Of a stretch of 23,615 nt of DNA, positions 16,535 through 23,605 are shown piece by piece. Under the pieces are notes generated by a model. That model ran no database searches, was not told the origin of the DNA, and was given only the letters and a program-made list of their open reading frames with translations. The first letter of the stretch is position 1. Each line of letters begins with the position of its first letter. The position numbers were made by a program, and so were the translations under genes. Source of the DNA: Streptomyces flavochromogenes (GTDB lineage Bacteria; Actinomycetota; Actinomycetes; Streptomycetales; Streptomycetaceae); NCBI RefSeq assembly GCF_000717595.1, contig NZ_JNZO01000053.1:1-23615 (forward strand), in the 5' to 3' direction.

Positions 16535-17901
16535 GATGCCTCCTCGTCGGAGATCGTGAAGCGGTCGGAGAAGTAGTAGTCGCAGTCGTCGCACAGCTGA
16601 TACGCCAAGCCACGAAGATGCTTGTCGTTGATCTTGAATGGCAGGGTCGCCGACATCGCTTCCGGCGTCAGCCGCTGCCTCAGGAGCCGGTTCATCCGCG
16701 CCCCGTACGGCTTGCCCTCCGCCGTTTCGCTCTGCGCGTCCGCACGACAATCGAAGGCGGTGTCCAAGACCTCCAAGCGCAAGTTGGCAAGGTCGGAACT
16801 GTCTCCCGGCAACCCGGAACGGTGCTGCGCCCAGGCGACGTACCAGGCCGACCGCAGGGTCTCCGCGTGCGCGGCCTCATCATCGGGCACATGCCCGTGC
16901 ACCAGCTTCTTGCGGAGGTTCCCTCCTCCAGGAGCGATCATGGGGAGTCGACCAGGCGCGAAGGTCGGCACGGTGAGTTCGCGGTAGACGAACTGCTCGC
17001 GCACGGTGTGGGCGTACAGCGTCCGGCGCGCGATGCGCTGCTGCATCTGCACGTTCCGGAGGACCCTGCCAGGCGTGGCGATGTACTCGGCCAACTGGCC
17101 GCGCTCGCCCTCGCCGCGGTTGGCCTGCTCGATCCGCTCGATGAGCTTCCGGTAGGTGGCTTCGTCGTCCACGTGCTCCAGCTCCAGAGCCAGGACCGCC
17201 GGCCTGAGGAGCTGCTGGAGGTTGTGGTCGGTGATGAACCTGGCGGAGGGCACGCTCTTGTAGTCGATGTGCAGCACCGCCAGGAACCGCTTGATCGCGG
17301 CGACGAAGCCGTCGGGTATGGCGATGTCAGCCATCGTCGTCTCCGCCACGACGGGGATGTGCGGGTACGGCTGCTTCCACCGGATCTTCAGGAAGTGCCG
17401 CGCGATGGTCGTTGCCATCGCATCGACATCGGCAGTGATCTCAGGATCCGAACCGCACATTTTCGCGAGTACAGCCGCGTTTCCCTTGCTGGTGTTCAAG
17501 GCGCCGTTCGTGGTGAGCCGCAACCGAACGTTGCCCGCGGAACCACACGCGCGCCAGCTGTTGAACAGGTGCGCCAGGCCGCCGTTCTTGCACAGATCGC
17601 CGATATTCCACAGGGTCCGGTGGTACTGGCGGTGCTTCACCGACACCAGCTCGACGGAGCCATCCTTGAAGGCGATGGCGAAGTCCTCGTGCCACTCGCA
17701 GACGACGTACTCGATCTCGTCCCGCGTGAGCATGGCCAGACAGGCCTGAGCCGCCACTTCTGCTTGGTACCGATACAGCCGGGAGGTGTCGGTTCCGGCG
17801 TCTTCCCCGGGCGCCCGCTGAAAGATCGGATGCACGAATTCGTCGGCGTCGTCCACCGCTTCCACTGCTACGTCGACCACAGCCACCCCCAAGCTGTACA
17901 C
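16531..17901 (-). CDS. DUF4297/Cap4-like nuclease effector of the ABC-three-component system
   Basis: A 456-aa protein from GTG 17901. Residues 41-91 read RLYRYQAEVAAQACLAML, then EYVVCEWHEDFAIAFKDGSV and ELVSVKHRQ. That is the DUF4297/Cap4 pattern: an aromatic-Gln helix, then E/D and S-x-K of a restriction-endonuclease fold (D73, K89). The family usually has Q-V-K where this has S-V-K. The remainder (to about 440) is a helical region of the kind that carries the effector's regulatory part, ending YQLCDDCDYYFSDRFTISDE. Expected role: DNA cleavage upon activation. It is first in a three-gene operon whose starts overlap. Several in-frame GTG codons follow 17901, so the true start could lie up to about 25 codons later. 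Confidence 0.75.
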   Translation of the reverse strand: MYSLGVAVVDVAVEAVDDADEFVHPIFQRAPGEDAGTDTSRLYRYQAEVAAQACLAMLTRDEIEYVVCEWHEDFAIAFKDGSVELVSVKHRQYHRTLWNIGDLCKNGGLAHLFNSWRACGSAGNVRLRLTTNGALNTSKGNAAVLAKMCGSDPEITADVDAMATTIARHFLKIRWKQPYPHIPVVAETTMADIAIPDGFVAAIKRFLAVLHIDYKSVPSARFITDHNLQQLLRPAVLALELEHVDDEATYRKLIERIEQANRGEGERGQLAEYIATPGRVLRNVQMQQRIARRTLYAHTVREQFVYRELTVPTFAPGRLPMIAPGGGNLRKKLVHGHVPDDEAAHAETLRSAWYVAWAQHRSGLPGDSSDLANLRLEVLDTAFDCRADAQSETAEGKPYGARMNRLLRQRLTPEAMSATLPFKINDKHLRGLAYQLCDDCDYYFSDRFTISDEEAS

Positions 17902-18029
17902 GCACCGCGAGCCCTGCAGGGCGTCGGTGAGCCGAAGATCCTTAGGCGTATCACAGTCCGCATGCGTGACGTAACCGAGTGATCACACAATTCTGGAAAC
18001 GATCAGACATTTGCGTCCTCGCCAGGGGC
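17902..18029 (-). promoter_or_regulatory. probable promoter region of the ABC-3C operon
   Basis: This is the only noncoding DNA upstream of the operon. It holds a GTGATCAC palindrome (about 17979-17986) and A/T-richer DNA than its surroundings. No -35/-10 pair can be called with confidence. The decayed tniQ relic lies immediately beyond it. Confidence 0.3.
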
Positions 18030-18409
18030 TACCGGTTCAGGGGCTGGCTGCCCGAACACATCGAGAACCGATCACCGGGGCGGGCCGGGCTGACTGATGC
18101 TCGGCACCAAGTGAGCGGGTTGTGTGGCGAGAGGGCGGCCGCGGCCAGGTCGGCAACGCCCACGCCAGAACGTCTTCCTCGACGCCGCACAGGCATGTCA
18201 GGCACCAACGTCTGGTCATGCTCAGCAGCACCTCGGCGTCGGCCCGCAGAGTTCCACTCGTGTGTATGGGCTGGTGGTTGCGCCAGTGCCAGCAGGACCG
18301 TGACGCCTTCGCCTACAGCCCGTAGTGGTCCGTGATGCGACAGATCACTCACGAGGTCGTTTCTCCCGGCAGGGGCGCGGTCCGCAGGCGGCCGAGGCGT
18401 TGGATCACT
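18030..18409 (-). pseudogene. tniQ: decayed second tniQ 5' fragment
   Basis: From GTG 18409 the frame reads VIQRLGRLRTAPLPGETTS then a stop, parallel to VPPYPGLLRIAPLQGETTSS of the tniQ at 6692. It continues past two stops as CRITDHYGL*AKASRSCWHW, then ADAEVLLSMTRRWCLTCLCG, DVLAWALPTW, again parallel to the element 1 copy (ADAEVVLNAAGRRLLASLCG, ALALPSW). The match ends soon after, before the zinc finger. Homology extends into the noncoding DNA upstream (to about 18465). No other gene of that transposon remains here, so this is a relic of a related insertion. It shows what the IS-free sequence around 5650-6700 looked like. Confidence 0.75.
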
Positions 18410-18575
18410 CCACAACAGTCCCGTGCTCGCCGTCCCTGACGGGCACTTTTGCAAGGATCCTTATGGGGCGCGACCTGGACGTGCGGGCCGCACAGCGTGC
18501 AACACCGGGGGGTGCAGCAGAGTCCACATTGTGCCTCTGACCTGCCAGAACATCAGGCGAACCATGGCCAAAGAA

Positions 18576-18608
18576 CCGGATCCCGGCTCCCAAAAGGCCC
18601 GGGTCCGG
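18576..18608 (-). terminator. terminator-like hairpin after the helicase gene
   Basis: CCGGATCCCGGC pairs with GCCCGGGTCCGG (11 of 12 positions, one of them a G-T pair) around a 9-nt loop, 20 nt past the helicase stop. On the minus strand it is followed by TTCTTT, as expected for an intrinsic terminator. Confidence 0.6.
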
Positions 18609-18627
18609 TCACAGCGTAAGACGGCGG

Positions 18628-21339
18628 TCAGGGGGTGTCGGGGGCGGCCTGGGGGATCGCCACCGGCCTCGCCCAGGCCATGCCCAGCTCTGCTAGAGCG
18701 GCGAGCTCGTTGGCGTCCAGCCGGTCCCTCCTAGATTTCGTGTTCGAAATCCATACGCCCAGTCGTACGGGGACCGGCTCGTCCTGGTCGTCGACCTCGA
18801 TCTCGACGACCGCGCCGCGCGGGACCGGCCGGTCGCCTTCCCGCTCCACCCACTGCGCCAGGGCGGCCAGGCCGCGCTGGAACGCCTGCTGCGCCTTGCT
18901 CGGCCCCTTCACCCCGCGACTGGCTGCGGGGGCGGGCGCGTGGCCGGGCTGCACACCCAGCTTCGCCAGCCGCTGCTGCTGCTCCTCGGAGAGTTCCGTC
19001 CAGCTGCGGCGTTGCCGATGGAGCCATCGTCCGATGTCGTCGCTGTCGAAGACGACGCCGGGTTCGATGGCCGGCAGGATTCCGCCGGCCTCGTCGGCGG
19101 CGAGGTCGGCGAGGATGCGGTAGTGGCGTTGCCAGTCGAGGGGCCAGGGGCAGTCCCAGTCCGGGTCGATCTCTGTGAGCTGTGCCGCACGTACGGCGGC
19201 CCGCTCCGTGTCCTTGCCCAGACCGCCCTTCCGGCGCAGGTTCGCGATGTGCTGCCCGATGGCCAGCTGCTCACTGTCACCCTCGCCTTCGCCCCAGACC
19301 GCGTCCTGCCGGGGTGCGAGGTGCCCGGTGGCCCGACGGTAGGACCGCAGGGCGGCGAGCTTGCTCTCCCACGCCTCCTCGCCCGGCTCCCACACCATCC
19401 CGGCCTCCGGGGCGTCCAGCAGCGTCTTGCGCCGCTCCTCCAGCTCCCCGGCCCGCAGCGCTTTCCGCTGTTGATGCACCCAGCGGCCAAGCGGAAAGGA
19501 CTTCGTGGCCCCCACTTCGACCTCGACGTCGTAGGGAACGGCGTAGAGACCGGTGATCTCGTTCTCCGCCCGCCACCGAATGAGGGCCTGGTAGCCCTCC
19601 AGCCACACCAGGGACTCCGGCCGGTAGACCCGGGTCCGCAGGAACGCTGCGATGGTTGCCGCGTCCCGGGGAGAGGAGAAGTGCAGCAGGGCCGACTCGG
19701 CAGCGGCGTCGGTGTCGTCGTACTCCTGGTCCTCGCCGACGATCCCGGCGCCGGCGCCGGCGCCGACGATTCGCCCGTCCTTGTCGCGCTGGACGTGGAC
19801 TGTGCGCTTGCCGCTGGTGAGCGCGCGGGAAGCGAGCTGTTCGACCAGACGTTCGTCATGCGAACGCAGGCCCTGGAGGACAGCAACAAGGGGGCGGAAG
19901 CTGGCGCTGGCGACCATGTCGGTCGGGTCCTCGCCGGGCTCCAGGAACACCGGCACGATGATCCTGGCCACCTTGGTGGAGCCGTCCTTGTTGAGCCGGA
20001 GCGCCCGTCCGATGTTCTGCACGATCTCGACCTGGGAGCCGCGGGTGTCGGCGAAGCAGACGGCCTCGACTCCCCGCTCGCCGGTGATGTCCACGCCCTC
20101 GCCGAGCACGCGAACGCTGGCGAGGAAGGCGCGGTGGACCCGCCGGCCCGCGGCGTCGATGCCGTTGGCGAACTGCCGCAGAGCCTCGCGCCGCTCACTG
20201 ACGAGGTGGTCGCCGCACAGCCACGCCGACCACACGCGGTCCGGGGGCACGTGGCGGCCAGCCTCGAGTTCGTAGAACTCCGCGTCGATCGAGGACTTCG
20301 GCAGCTGCTCCGCGGCCGTCAGATCGGCGTCCGTGGCGTTGGTGACGTACAGCTCCGCCGCCGTCTCCGGCAGCTTCTCCGCGAACGCCGCGGCCTCCTC
20401 TACCTTCTGGTGGAACGTCATGACCGTGCGCAGATTCCAGGCGGCGGCGTGCTCCAGGAGCGCGGTCTGCAGCAGCGCCAGGCGCCGGCCGCGCCGTGCC
20501 TCTTCGGACTCCCAGAGCACAGGGGACGGGTCGTGGATCTCCAGGACGTCGATCTCGAACCCGGCGAGAATCTCGCGCTCGATCGCCTCCGAGAGCCCGA
20601 GCTCGGCGAGCCACGCACCGTAGGTCCCGTTCGGGTCATCGGCCATGGTCGCGAGCTCCGCCTCCTGGCCGCCCGTGCCCTTCTGGGGCCGGGGCGCGGC
20701 GAGGATGCGCGGGGTGGCGGTCAGGTAGAGCCGGAAGTCCGCCGGGATCCGGGTGTTGTCGTGAATCGCCGCCCACGGCCGACCAAGATCACCAGTGGTA
20801 CCGTGTGCCTCATCCACGATGGCGAGGTCGAAGCCGTCCATGCGCTGCCCGTAGAGCCGCTCTCCGCCCGCCAGGGCGGCCTCCAGCGGCCCGCGAACCG
20901 TCCGTTGACCCTCGGGAGCGTCGACGTCCTCGCGGTCCACGAGAGAGGCGTACGTGGCGAACACGACCACGGGCCCGGACCCGGCCCACAGTGCGAGCTG
21001 GATCGGGTTGGTCGTGGTCCGCACCCCGAGCTGTTCCAGGACGTCGTCCTTCTCCAGCGAGCACACCGCGACCATCGGCGCTCGGTGGCCCACCAGACGC
21101 CACGCCTGGGCGGTCTGTACGAGCAGATCCAGGGTCGGGACGGTCACCAGGATCCGGCCGTCCGCGAACGACTCCAGCGCGCACGCGGCGGCCGTGATCG
21201 TCTTGCCCGACCCGGTCGCCGACACGATGGTGCCTCGTGCACCCTGCGGCGGCACGGATGACCTTGCAGGGAATCCGACCCATGCACGGAAGGCAGATTT
21301 CTGATGGACCTGGTGTTCCCTGAGTGAGATGACGTGCAT
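18628..21339 (-). CDS. telomere-proximal DEAD/DEAH helicase with helicase-associated repeats
   Basis: A 903-aa superfamily 2 helicase. Walker A is ATGSGKT (41-47), motif II DEAH (176-179), motif III TATP (207-210) and motif VI QNIGRALR (441-448). After about residue 560, repeated HA domains appear: WVHQQRKALRAGELEERRKT, IGQHIANLRRKGGLGKDTER, then RWLHRQRRSWTELSEEQQQR and LGVWISNTKSRRDRLDANEL. Helicases of this design occur in terminal regions of many Streptomyces linear replicons; the TtrA protein linked to conjugal transfer is the named example I recall. That role here is inference from position 2.3 kb from the telomere. I chose ATG 21339 (MHVISLREHQ) with AAGGGA upstream; the frame is open to 21537 but without helicase sequence. 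A run of GGCGCC encodes a short AGAGAG linker near 19745-19765. Confidence 0.85.
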   Translation of the reverse strand: MHVISLREHQVHQKSAFRAWVGFPARSSVPPQGARGTIVSATGSGKTITAAACALESFADGRILVTVPTLDLLVQTAQAWRLVGHRAPMVAVCSLEKDDVLEQLGVRTTTNPIQLALWAGSGPVVVFATYASLVDREDVDAPEGQRTVRGPLEAALAGGERLYGQRMDGFDLAIVDEAHGTTGDLGRPWAAIHDNTRIPADFRLYLTATPRILAAPRPQKGTGGQEAELATMADDPNGTYGAWLAELGLSEAIEREILAGFEIDVLEIHDPSPVLWESEEARRGRRLALLQTALLEHAAAWNLRTVMTFHQKVEEAAAFAEKLPETAAELYVTNATDADLTAAEQLPKSSIDAEFYELEAGRHVPPDRVWSAWLCGDHLVSERREALRQFANGIDAAGRRVHRAFLASVRVLGEGVDITGERGVEAVCFADTRGSQVEIVQNIGRALRLNKDGSTKVARIIVPVFLEPGEDPTDMVASASFRPLVAVLQGLRSHDERLVEQLASRALTSGKRTVHVQRDKDGRIVGAGAGAGIVGEDQEYDDTDAAAESALLHFSSPRDAATIAAFLRTRVYRPESLVWLEGYQALIRWRAENEITGLYAVPYDVEVEVGATKSFPLGRWVHQQRKALRAGELEERRKTLLDAPEAGMVWEPGEEAWESKLAALRSYRRATGHLAPRQDAVWGEGEGDSEQLAIGQHIANLRRKGGLGKDTERAAVRAAQLTEIDPDWDCPWPLDWQRHYRILADLAADEAGGILPAIEPGVVFDSDDIGRWLHRQRRSWTELSEEQQQRLAKLGVQPGHAPAPAASRGVKGPSKAQQAFQRGLAALAQWVEREGDRPVPRGAVVEIEVDDQDEPVPVRLGVWISNTKSRRDRLDANELAALAELGMAWARPVAIPQAAPDTP

Positions 21340-21389
21340 TTTCTGGTTCCCTTTTCCGGGGCGGACTTCAGGTTGCCGGGGGCGTGAGC

Positions 21390-22058
21390 TTATTTCGAGG
21401 GTGTGTCGAAGTCGTCGAGTCCTCTGAGCCCCCACGAGTCCAGTCCGGCGTAGATGGTGGCGGTCTGGCAACGCGGTGATTCCATGATTTCGGCTTCGCC
21501 GCGGTAGACGGCGACCAGCGAGTCGGTGCCGCGCCACCAGGTGTCCGCAAGGCCAGTGACCTCTGGCACGACCTCGAACCCGTTCAGCTCAAGGTCGTCC
21601 ACAGCAGCGCCTGTCAGCACCGTGGTCGTGCGCGCACACCTACGGGCGTGATCCACCAACGCCAAAGCCTCCACCCACCCCCCGACGCTCGCATGCAAGG
21701 GCACCCACTCCCCGGCCTCAAGCCCGAACTCCCCGTTCGGACCCACCACGAACGAATACGGAAGAGCCGTACGCTGCGCACCGGCGTCGAAGAGCCAGTC
21801 AGGGGCCGGCCCTTCCGGAACGCCCCCACGGAACGCCCGAGGGCCTCCGTCATAGTGAGGAGAAGGGGGAAGGACCAGGCCACCCCAGACAGCCTCGAAG
21901 GCGGCCACCCGATCGATCTGCCCGCCAGGTATCCCATGCTCCAGCCAAAAGGCCCTGGACCGCTCGACATCACCCCGACCGGTCCAGTAGCCATGGCACC
22001 CAATAAAGTACTGCGCTCTACGAGTAAGCCCTTCAGGGATTCCCTCGTTGATCGACAT
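21390..22058 (-). CDS. hypothetical protein, possibly SUKH-like
   Basis: A 222-aa protein from ATG 22058, with GGGGGAG just upstream. The stretch IDRVAAFEAVWGGLVLPPSP followed by HYDGG resembles the opening of SUKH (SMI1/KNR4) domains, where an acidic Phe-Glu helix is followed by GG-x-x-(L/F)P. The rest (GEFGLEAGEWVPLHASVGGW, VEALALVDHARR, TWWRGTDSLVAVYRGE) is compatible with that fold. SUKH proteins often act as toxin immunity proteins or phage-related sensors, but no toxin gene is next to it. It lies 50 bp upstream of the helicase on the same strand and may be co-transcribed. The fold is a guess from a short motif; the gene itself is well supported. Confidence 0.6.
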   Translation of the reverse strand: MSINEGIPEGLTRRAQYFIGCHGYWTGRGDVERSRAFWLEHGIPGGQIDRVAAFEAVWGGLVLPPSPHYDGGPRAFRGGVPEGPAPDWLFDAGAQRTALPYSFVVGPNGEFGLEAGEWVPLHASVGGWVEALALVDHARRCARTTTVLTGAAVDDLELNGFEVVPEVTGLADTWWRGTDSLVAVYRGEAEIMESPRCQTATIYAGLDSWGLRGLDDFDTPSK

Positions 22059-22258
22059 CTCCCCCTACTCTCTTTTCGCCAAAGGTACTCCACATACGGC
22101 TTTCCCTTTTTCTGATGACGTGAGCGTGCCCCGACCGGGCGGCTGCAAGGTGTGTAACATTCTCTCCAACGCTACATGCTGCATCAGTTTGAGTCGCACG
22201 TTCCCCTGAAACATCGACACGAACGAGCGATGGCAGGACCCCGGCATACTGGCCAGTC
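22059..22258. promoter_or_regulatory. divergent intergenic region
   Basis: This 200-bp stretch separates a leftward operon (SUKH-like gene and helicase) from a rightward small gene and must hold both promoters. It is less GC-rich than its surroundings. CATACT at about 22245-22250 could be a -10 box for the rightward gene, but no matching -35 is convincing. Confidence 0.35.
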
Positions 22259-22495
22259 ATGGACAGACGCAGCACACGACGGTTGACACTGATGGTCGAC
22301 GGGGAAGCGTTCGAGGTCACCGAGCGACCCGACGAGTTGGGTACATACGACTTCACCTGGCTGTCAGGCCCCAACCCCGGATACGGCTTCACTTCGGCCG
22401 TGCAGCCGGCCAGAGCATTGAGCGAGCCGGAACTAGAGTCGTCAGCCCGGGACTTCTTGAAGCAGGTGGACCCGACCACCGGACACATTGAATAA
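22259..22495 (+). CDS. small hypothetical protein
   Basis: A 78-aa protein (MDRRSTRRLTLMVDGEAFEV, TYDFTWLSGPNPGYGFTSAV) from ATG 22259. I recall similar small proteins in streptomycetes with a TYD.TWLSGPN.GYGF core; their role is unknown. It has no membrane segment, with basic N-terminus and acidic C-terminus. No clear ribosome site is visible. It is divergent from the SUKH-like gene and followed by telomere-like repeats. Confidence 0.6.
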   Translation: MDRRSTRRLTLMVDGEAFEVTERPDELGTYDFTWLSGPNPGYGFTSAVQPARALSEPELESSARDFLKQVDPTTGHIE

Positions 22496-22515
22496 CCACC
22501 CCCGGCACCTACCTC

Positions 22516-22690
22516 TGCAGCCAGCCAGGCCCGCGTCAGCAGGCCGAACCAACAGCCGCATACACCATCAGAAGAGTCCGCCAAGGGCGGGGGAGCGCAG
22601 CGACCTCGCCACCCGTGGGCTGGAGCGCAGCGAAAGCCCCGCCCCCCCCCGCCGCGTCGCTCCCGTGTGCGCAGCCCCCACGAAGCGGGC
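22516..22690. repeat. degraded internal copy of the telomeric block
   Basis: AGCCAGCCAGGCCCGCG at 22519-22535 recurs at 23319-23335. GGGCGGGGGAGCGCAGCG at 22585-22602 recurs at about 23378-23394. CTGGAGCGCAGCGAAAGCC (22620-22638) parallels CTGGAGCGAAGCGGAAGCC (23412-23430). Order and spacing are similar, but pairing within the internal hairpins is eroded. This looks like an old copy of the outer telomere block about 800 bp inward. Confidence 0.65.
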
Positions 22691-22762
22691 CCCCCTCCCG
22701 TCGTCTAAAGCCGCCTTGACCCGTGCTCGTTTCCGTCTTTCACTCTGGGGCATCCGGCGGTC

Positions 22763-23023
22763 ATGGACACCTCAGCGCACACCGAAGAAGCGGTCGAGAC
22801 TCAGGGCGATGAGCACCATGTCATCCTCAGCGCCGATACCAACGGTGACGGCAAGCCCGACGTGTGGATGACCGACACCACAGGTGACGGCAAAGCCGAC
22901 CTGTACCAGTTCGACACCACCGGCGACGGACAGATCGATGTCACCATCGTCGAACGCGCCGAACAGCCCGGCATCGATCGCCTGGTCGTCGAAGGCGACG
23001 CTGGCCACCCCCAACAAGCCTGA
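22763..23023 (+). CDS. small protein with three calcium-binding-like repeats
   Basis: An 86-aa protein from ATG 22763. Residues 25-60 hold three repeats of about 12 residues: DTNGDGKPDVWMTD, DTTGDGKADLYQFD and DTTGDGQIDVTIV. The D-x-(N/T)-G-D-G-x-x-D pattern is that of EF-hand-like/thrombospondin type 3 calcium loops. There is no signal peptide, so it is presumably cytoplasmic, which is unusual for such repeats. The ribosome site is weak (GGCGG). It lies between the internal telomere-like copy and the telomere. Ca2+ binding is inferred from the motif only. Confidence 0.65.
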   Translation: MDTSAHTEEAVETQGDEHHVILSADTNGDGKPDVWMTDTTGDGKADLYQFDTTGDGQIDVTIVERAEQPGIDRLVVEGDAGHPQQA

Positions 23024-23107
23024 CCCCCCCCTGCCTCTCACACACCCCCGTGCGCCCCAGGGCACCGAGGGACACATGAGCAGCGTTCTCCGGAAAGGAA
23101 CCCACCC

Positions 23108-23308
23108 ATGCTCGCTATAGCCGCCGCCGTCCTGTTCTTCATCTCCTTCCTGATCAACGCAGCAGACATCGACACCAACGATGTCTTCTCCTCCACGAAC
23201 ATCACGCTCCTCGGCCTCACCGCCCTGGCCCTGCACCTCGCCGGCATCGGAGCCGCCCGCACCAGCCACACGACCACCAGCAGACGCCGACGTTGGTCCC
23301 GCTCCTGA
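23108..23308 (+). CDS. small membrane protein
   Basis: A 66-aa protein from ATG 23108, with GGAAAGGAAC upstream at good spacing. Two hydrophobic segments, LAIAAAVLFFISFLINA (2-18) and ITLLGLTALALHLAGIGAA (32-50), are joined by a short acidic loop, followed by an Arg-rich tail. This predicts a two-span inner-membrane protein with the basic tail inside. It is the last gene before the telomere. Function unknown. Confidence 0.6.
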   Translation: MLAIAAAVLFFISFLINAADIDTNDVFSSTNITLLGLTALALHLAGIGAARTSHTTTSRRRRWSRS

Positions 23309-23325
23309 CCCCCTGTAGCCAGCCA

Positions 23326-23343
23326 GGCCCGCGACAGCGGGCC
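23326..23343. repeat. telomeric hairpin, 7-bp stem
   Basis: GGCCCGC and GCGGGCC pair across GACA. Confidence 0.8.
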
Positions 23344-23381
23344 CCACGGCCCTGAAGGCGCAGCCGGAAGGGCCGTGGGGC
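23341..23381. repeat. telomeric hairpin, 13-bp stem
   Basis: GCCCCACGGCCCT pairs exactly with AGGGCCGTGGGGC. The 15-nt interior holds a smaller GGC-GCA-GCC hairpin. Confidence 0.85.
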
Positions 23382-23398
23382 GGGGGAGCGCAGCGGAC

Positions 23399-23433
23399 CC
23401 GCTTCGCCAGGCTGGAGCGAAGCGGAAGCCTGG
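23399..23433. repeat. overlapping telomeric inverted repeats
   Basis: CCGCTTCGC (23399-23407) pairs with GCGAAGCGG (23417-23425). Alternatively CCAGGCT (23407-23413) pairs with AGCCTGG (23427-23433). The two stems are mutually exclusive or could form a branched structure. Confidence 0.75.
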
Positions 23434-23436
23434 CAG

Positions 23437-23451
23437 CGGGACGAAGTCCCG
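23437..23451. repeat. telomeric hairpin, 6-bp stem with GAA loop
   Basis: CGGGAC and GTCCCG pair across GAA. Confidence 0.75.
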
Positions 23452-23453
23452 TA

Positions 23454-23478
23454 GCTCCGGGAGCGCAGCGGACGGAGC
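23454..23478. repeat. telomeric inverted repeat, 6-bp stem
   Basis: GCTCCG pairs with CGGAGC around an interior that contains a GC-GCA-GC turn. Confidence 0.65.
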
Positions 23479-23480
23479 AT

Positions 23481-23507
23481 CAACCCAACTGCGCAGCAGT
23501 CGGGTTG
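23481..23507. repeat. telomeric hairpin, 12-bp stem with one mismatch
   Basis: CAACCCAACTGC pairs with GCAGTCGGGTTG across a GCA loop, with a single A-C mismatch. Confidence 0.85.
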
Positions 23508-23508
23508 C

Positions 23509-23529
23509 GCGGGACGCGCAGCGTCCCGC
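23509..23529. repeat. telomeric hairpin, 9-bp stem
   Basis: GCGGGACGC and GCGTCCCGC pair exactly across GCA. Confidence 0.9.
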
Positions 23530-23531
23530 CA

Positions 23532-23554
23532 GCGCTCCCGCGGAGCGGGAGCGC
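23532..23554. repeat. telomeric hairpin, 10-bp stem
   Basis: GCGCTCCCGC and GCGGGAGCGC pair exactly across GGA. Confidence 0.9.
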
Positions 23555-23583
23555 GAACACCCGCGCGCAGCGCGGGTGTTCGC
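23553..23583. repeat. telomeric hairpin, 14-bp stem
   Basis: GCGAACACCCGCGC and GCGCGGGTGTTCGC pair exactly across GCA. This is the longest perfect stem in the telomere. Confidence 0.92.
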
Positions 23584-23586
23584 TCG

Positions 23587-23605
23587 CACATCGCGCAGCG
23601 ATGTG
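23587..23605. repeat. telomeric hairpin, 8-bp stem
   Basis: CACATCGC and GCGATGTG pair exactly across GCA. It corresponds to the second palindrome from the tip in archetypal telomeres. Confidence 0.9.

Noticed and set aside
19745..19765. GGCGCC tandem repeat
   Set aside because: It is only three units inside the helicase gene, encoding a short Ala-Gly linker, and is expected in GC-rich coding DNA.
18940..21261. 773-aa open frame on the plus strand
   Set aside because: It is the antisense shadow of the helicase; GC-rich third positions keep the opposite strand open. No known motif appears, while the minus strand has all helicase motifs.
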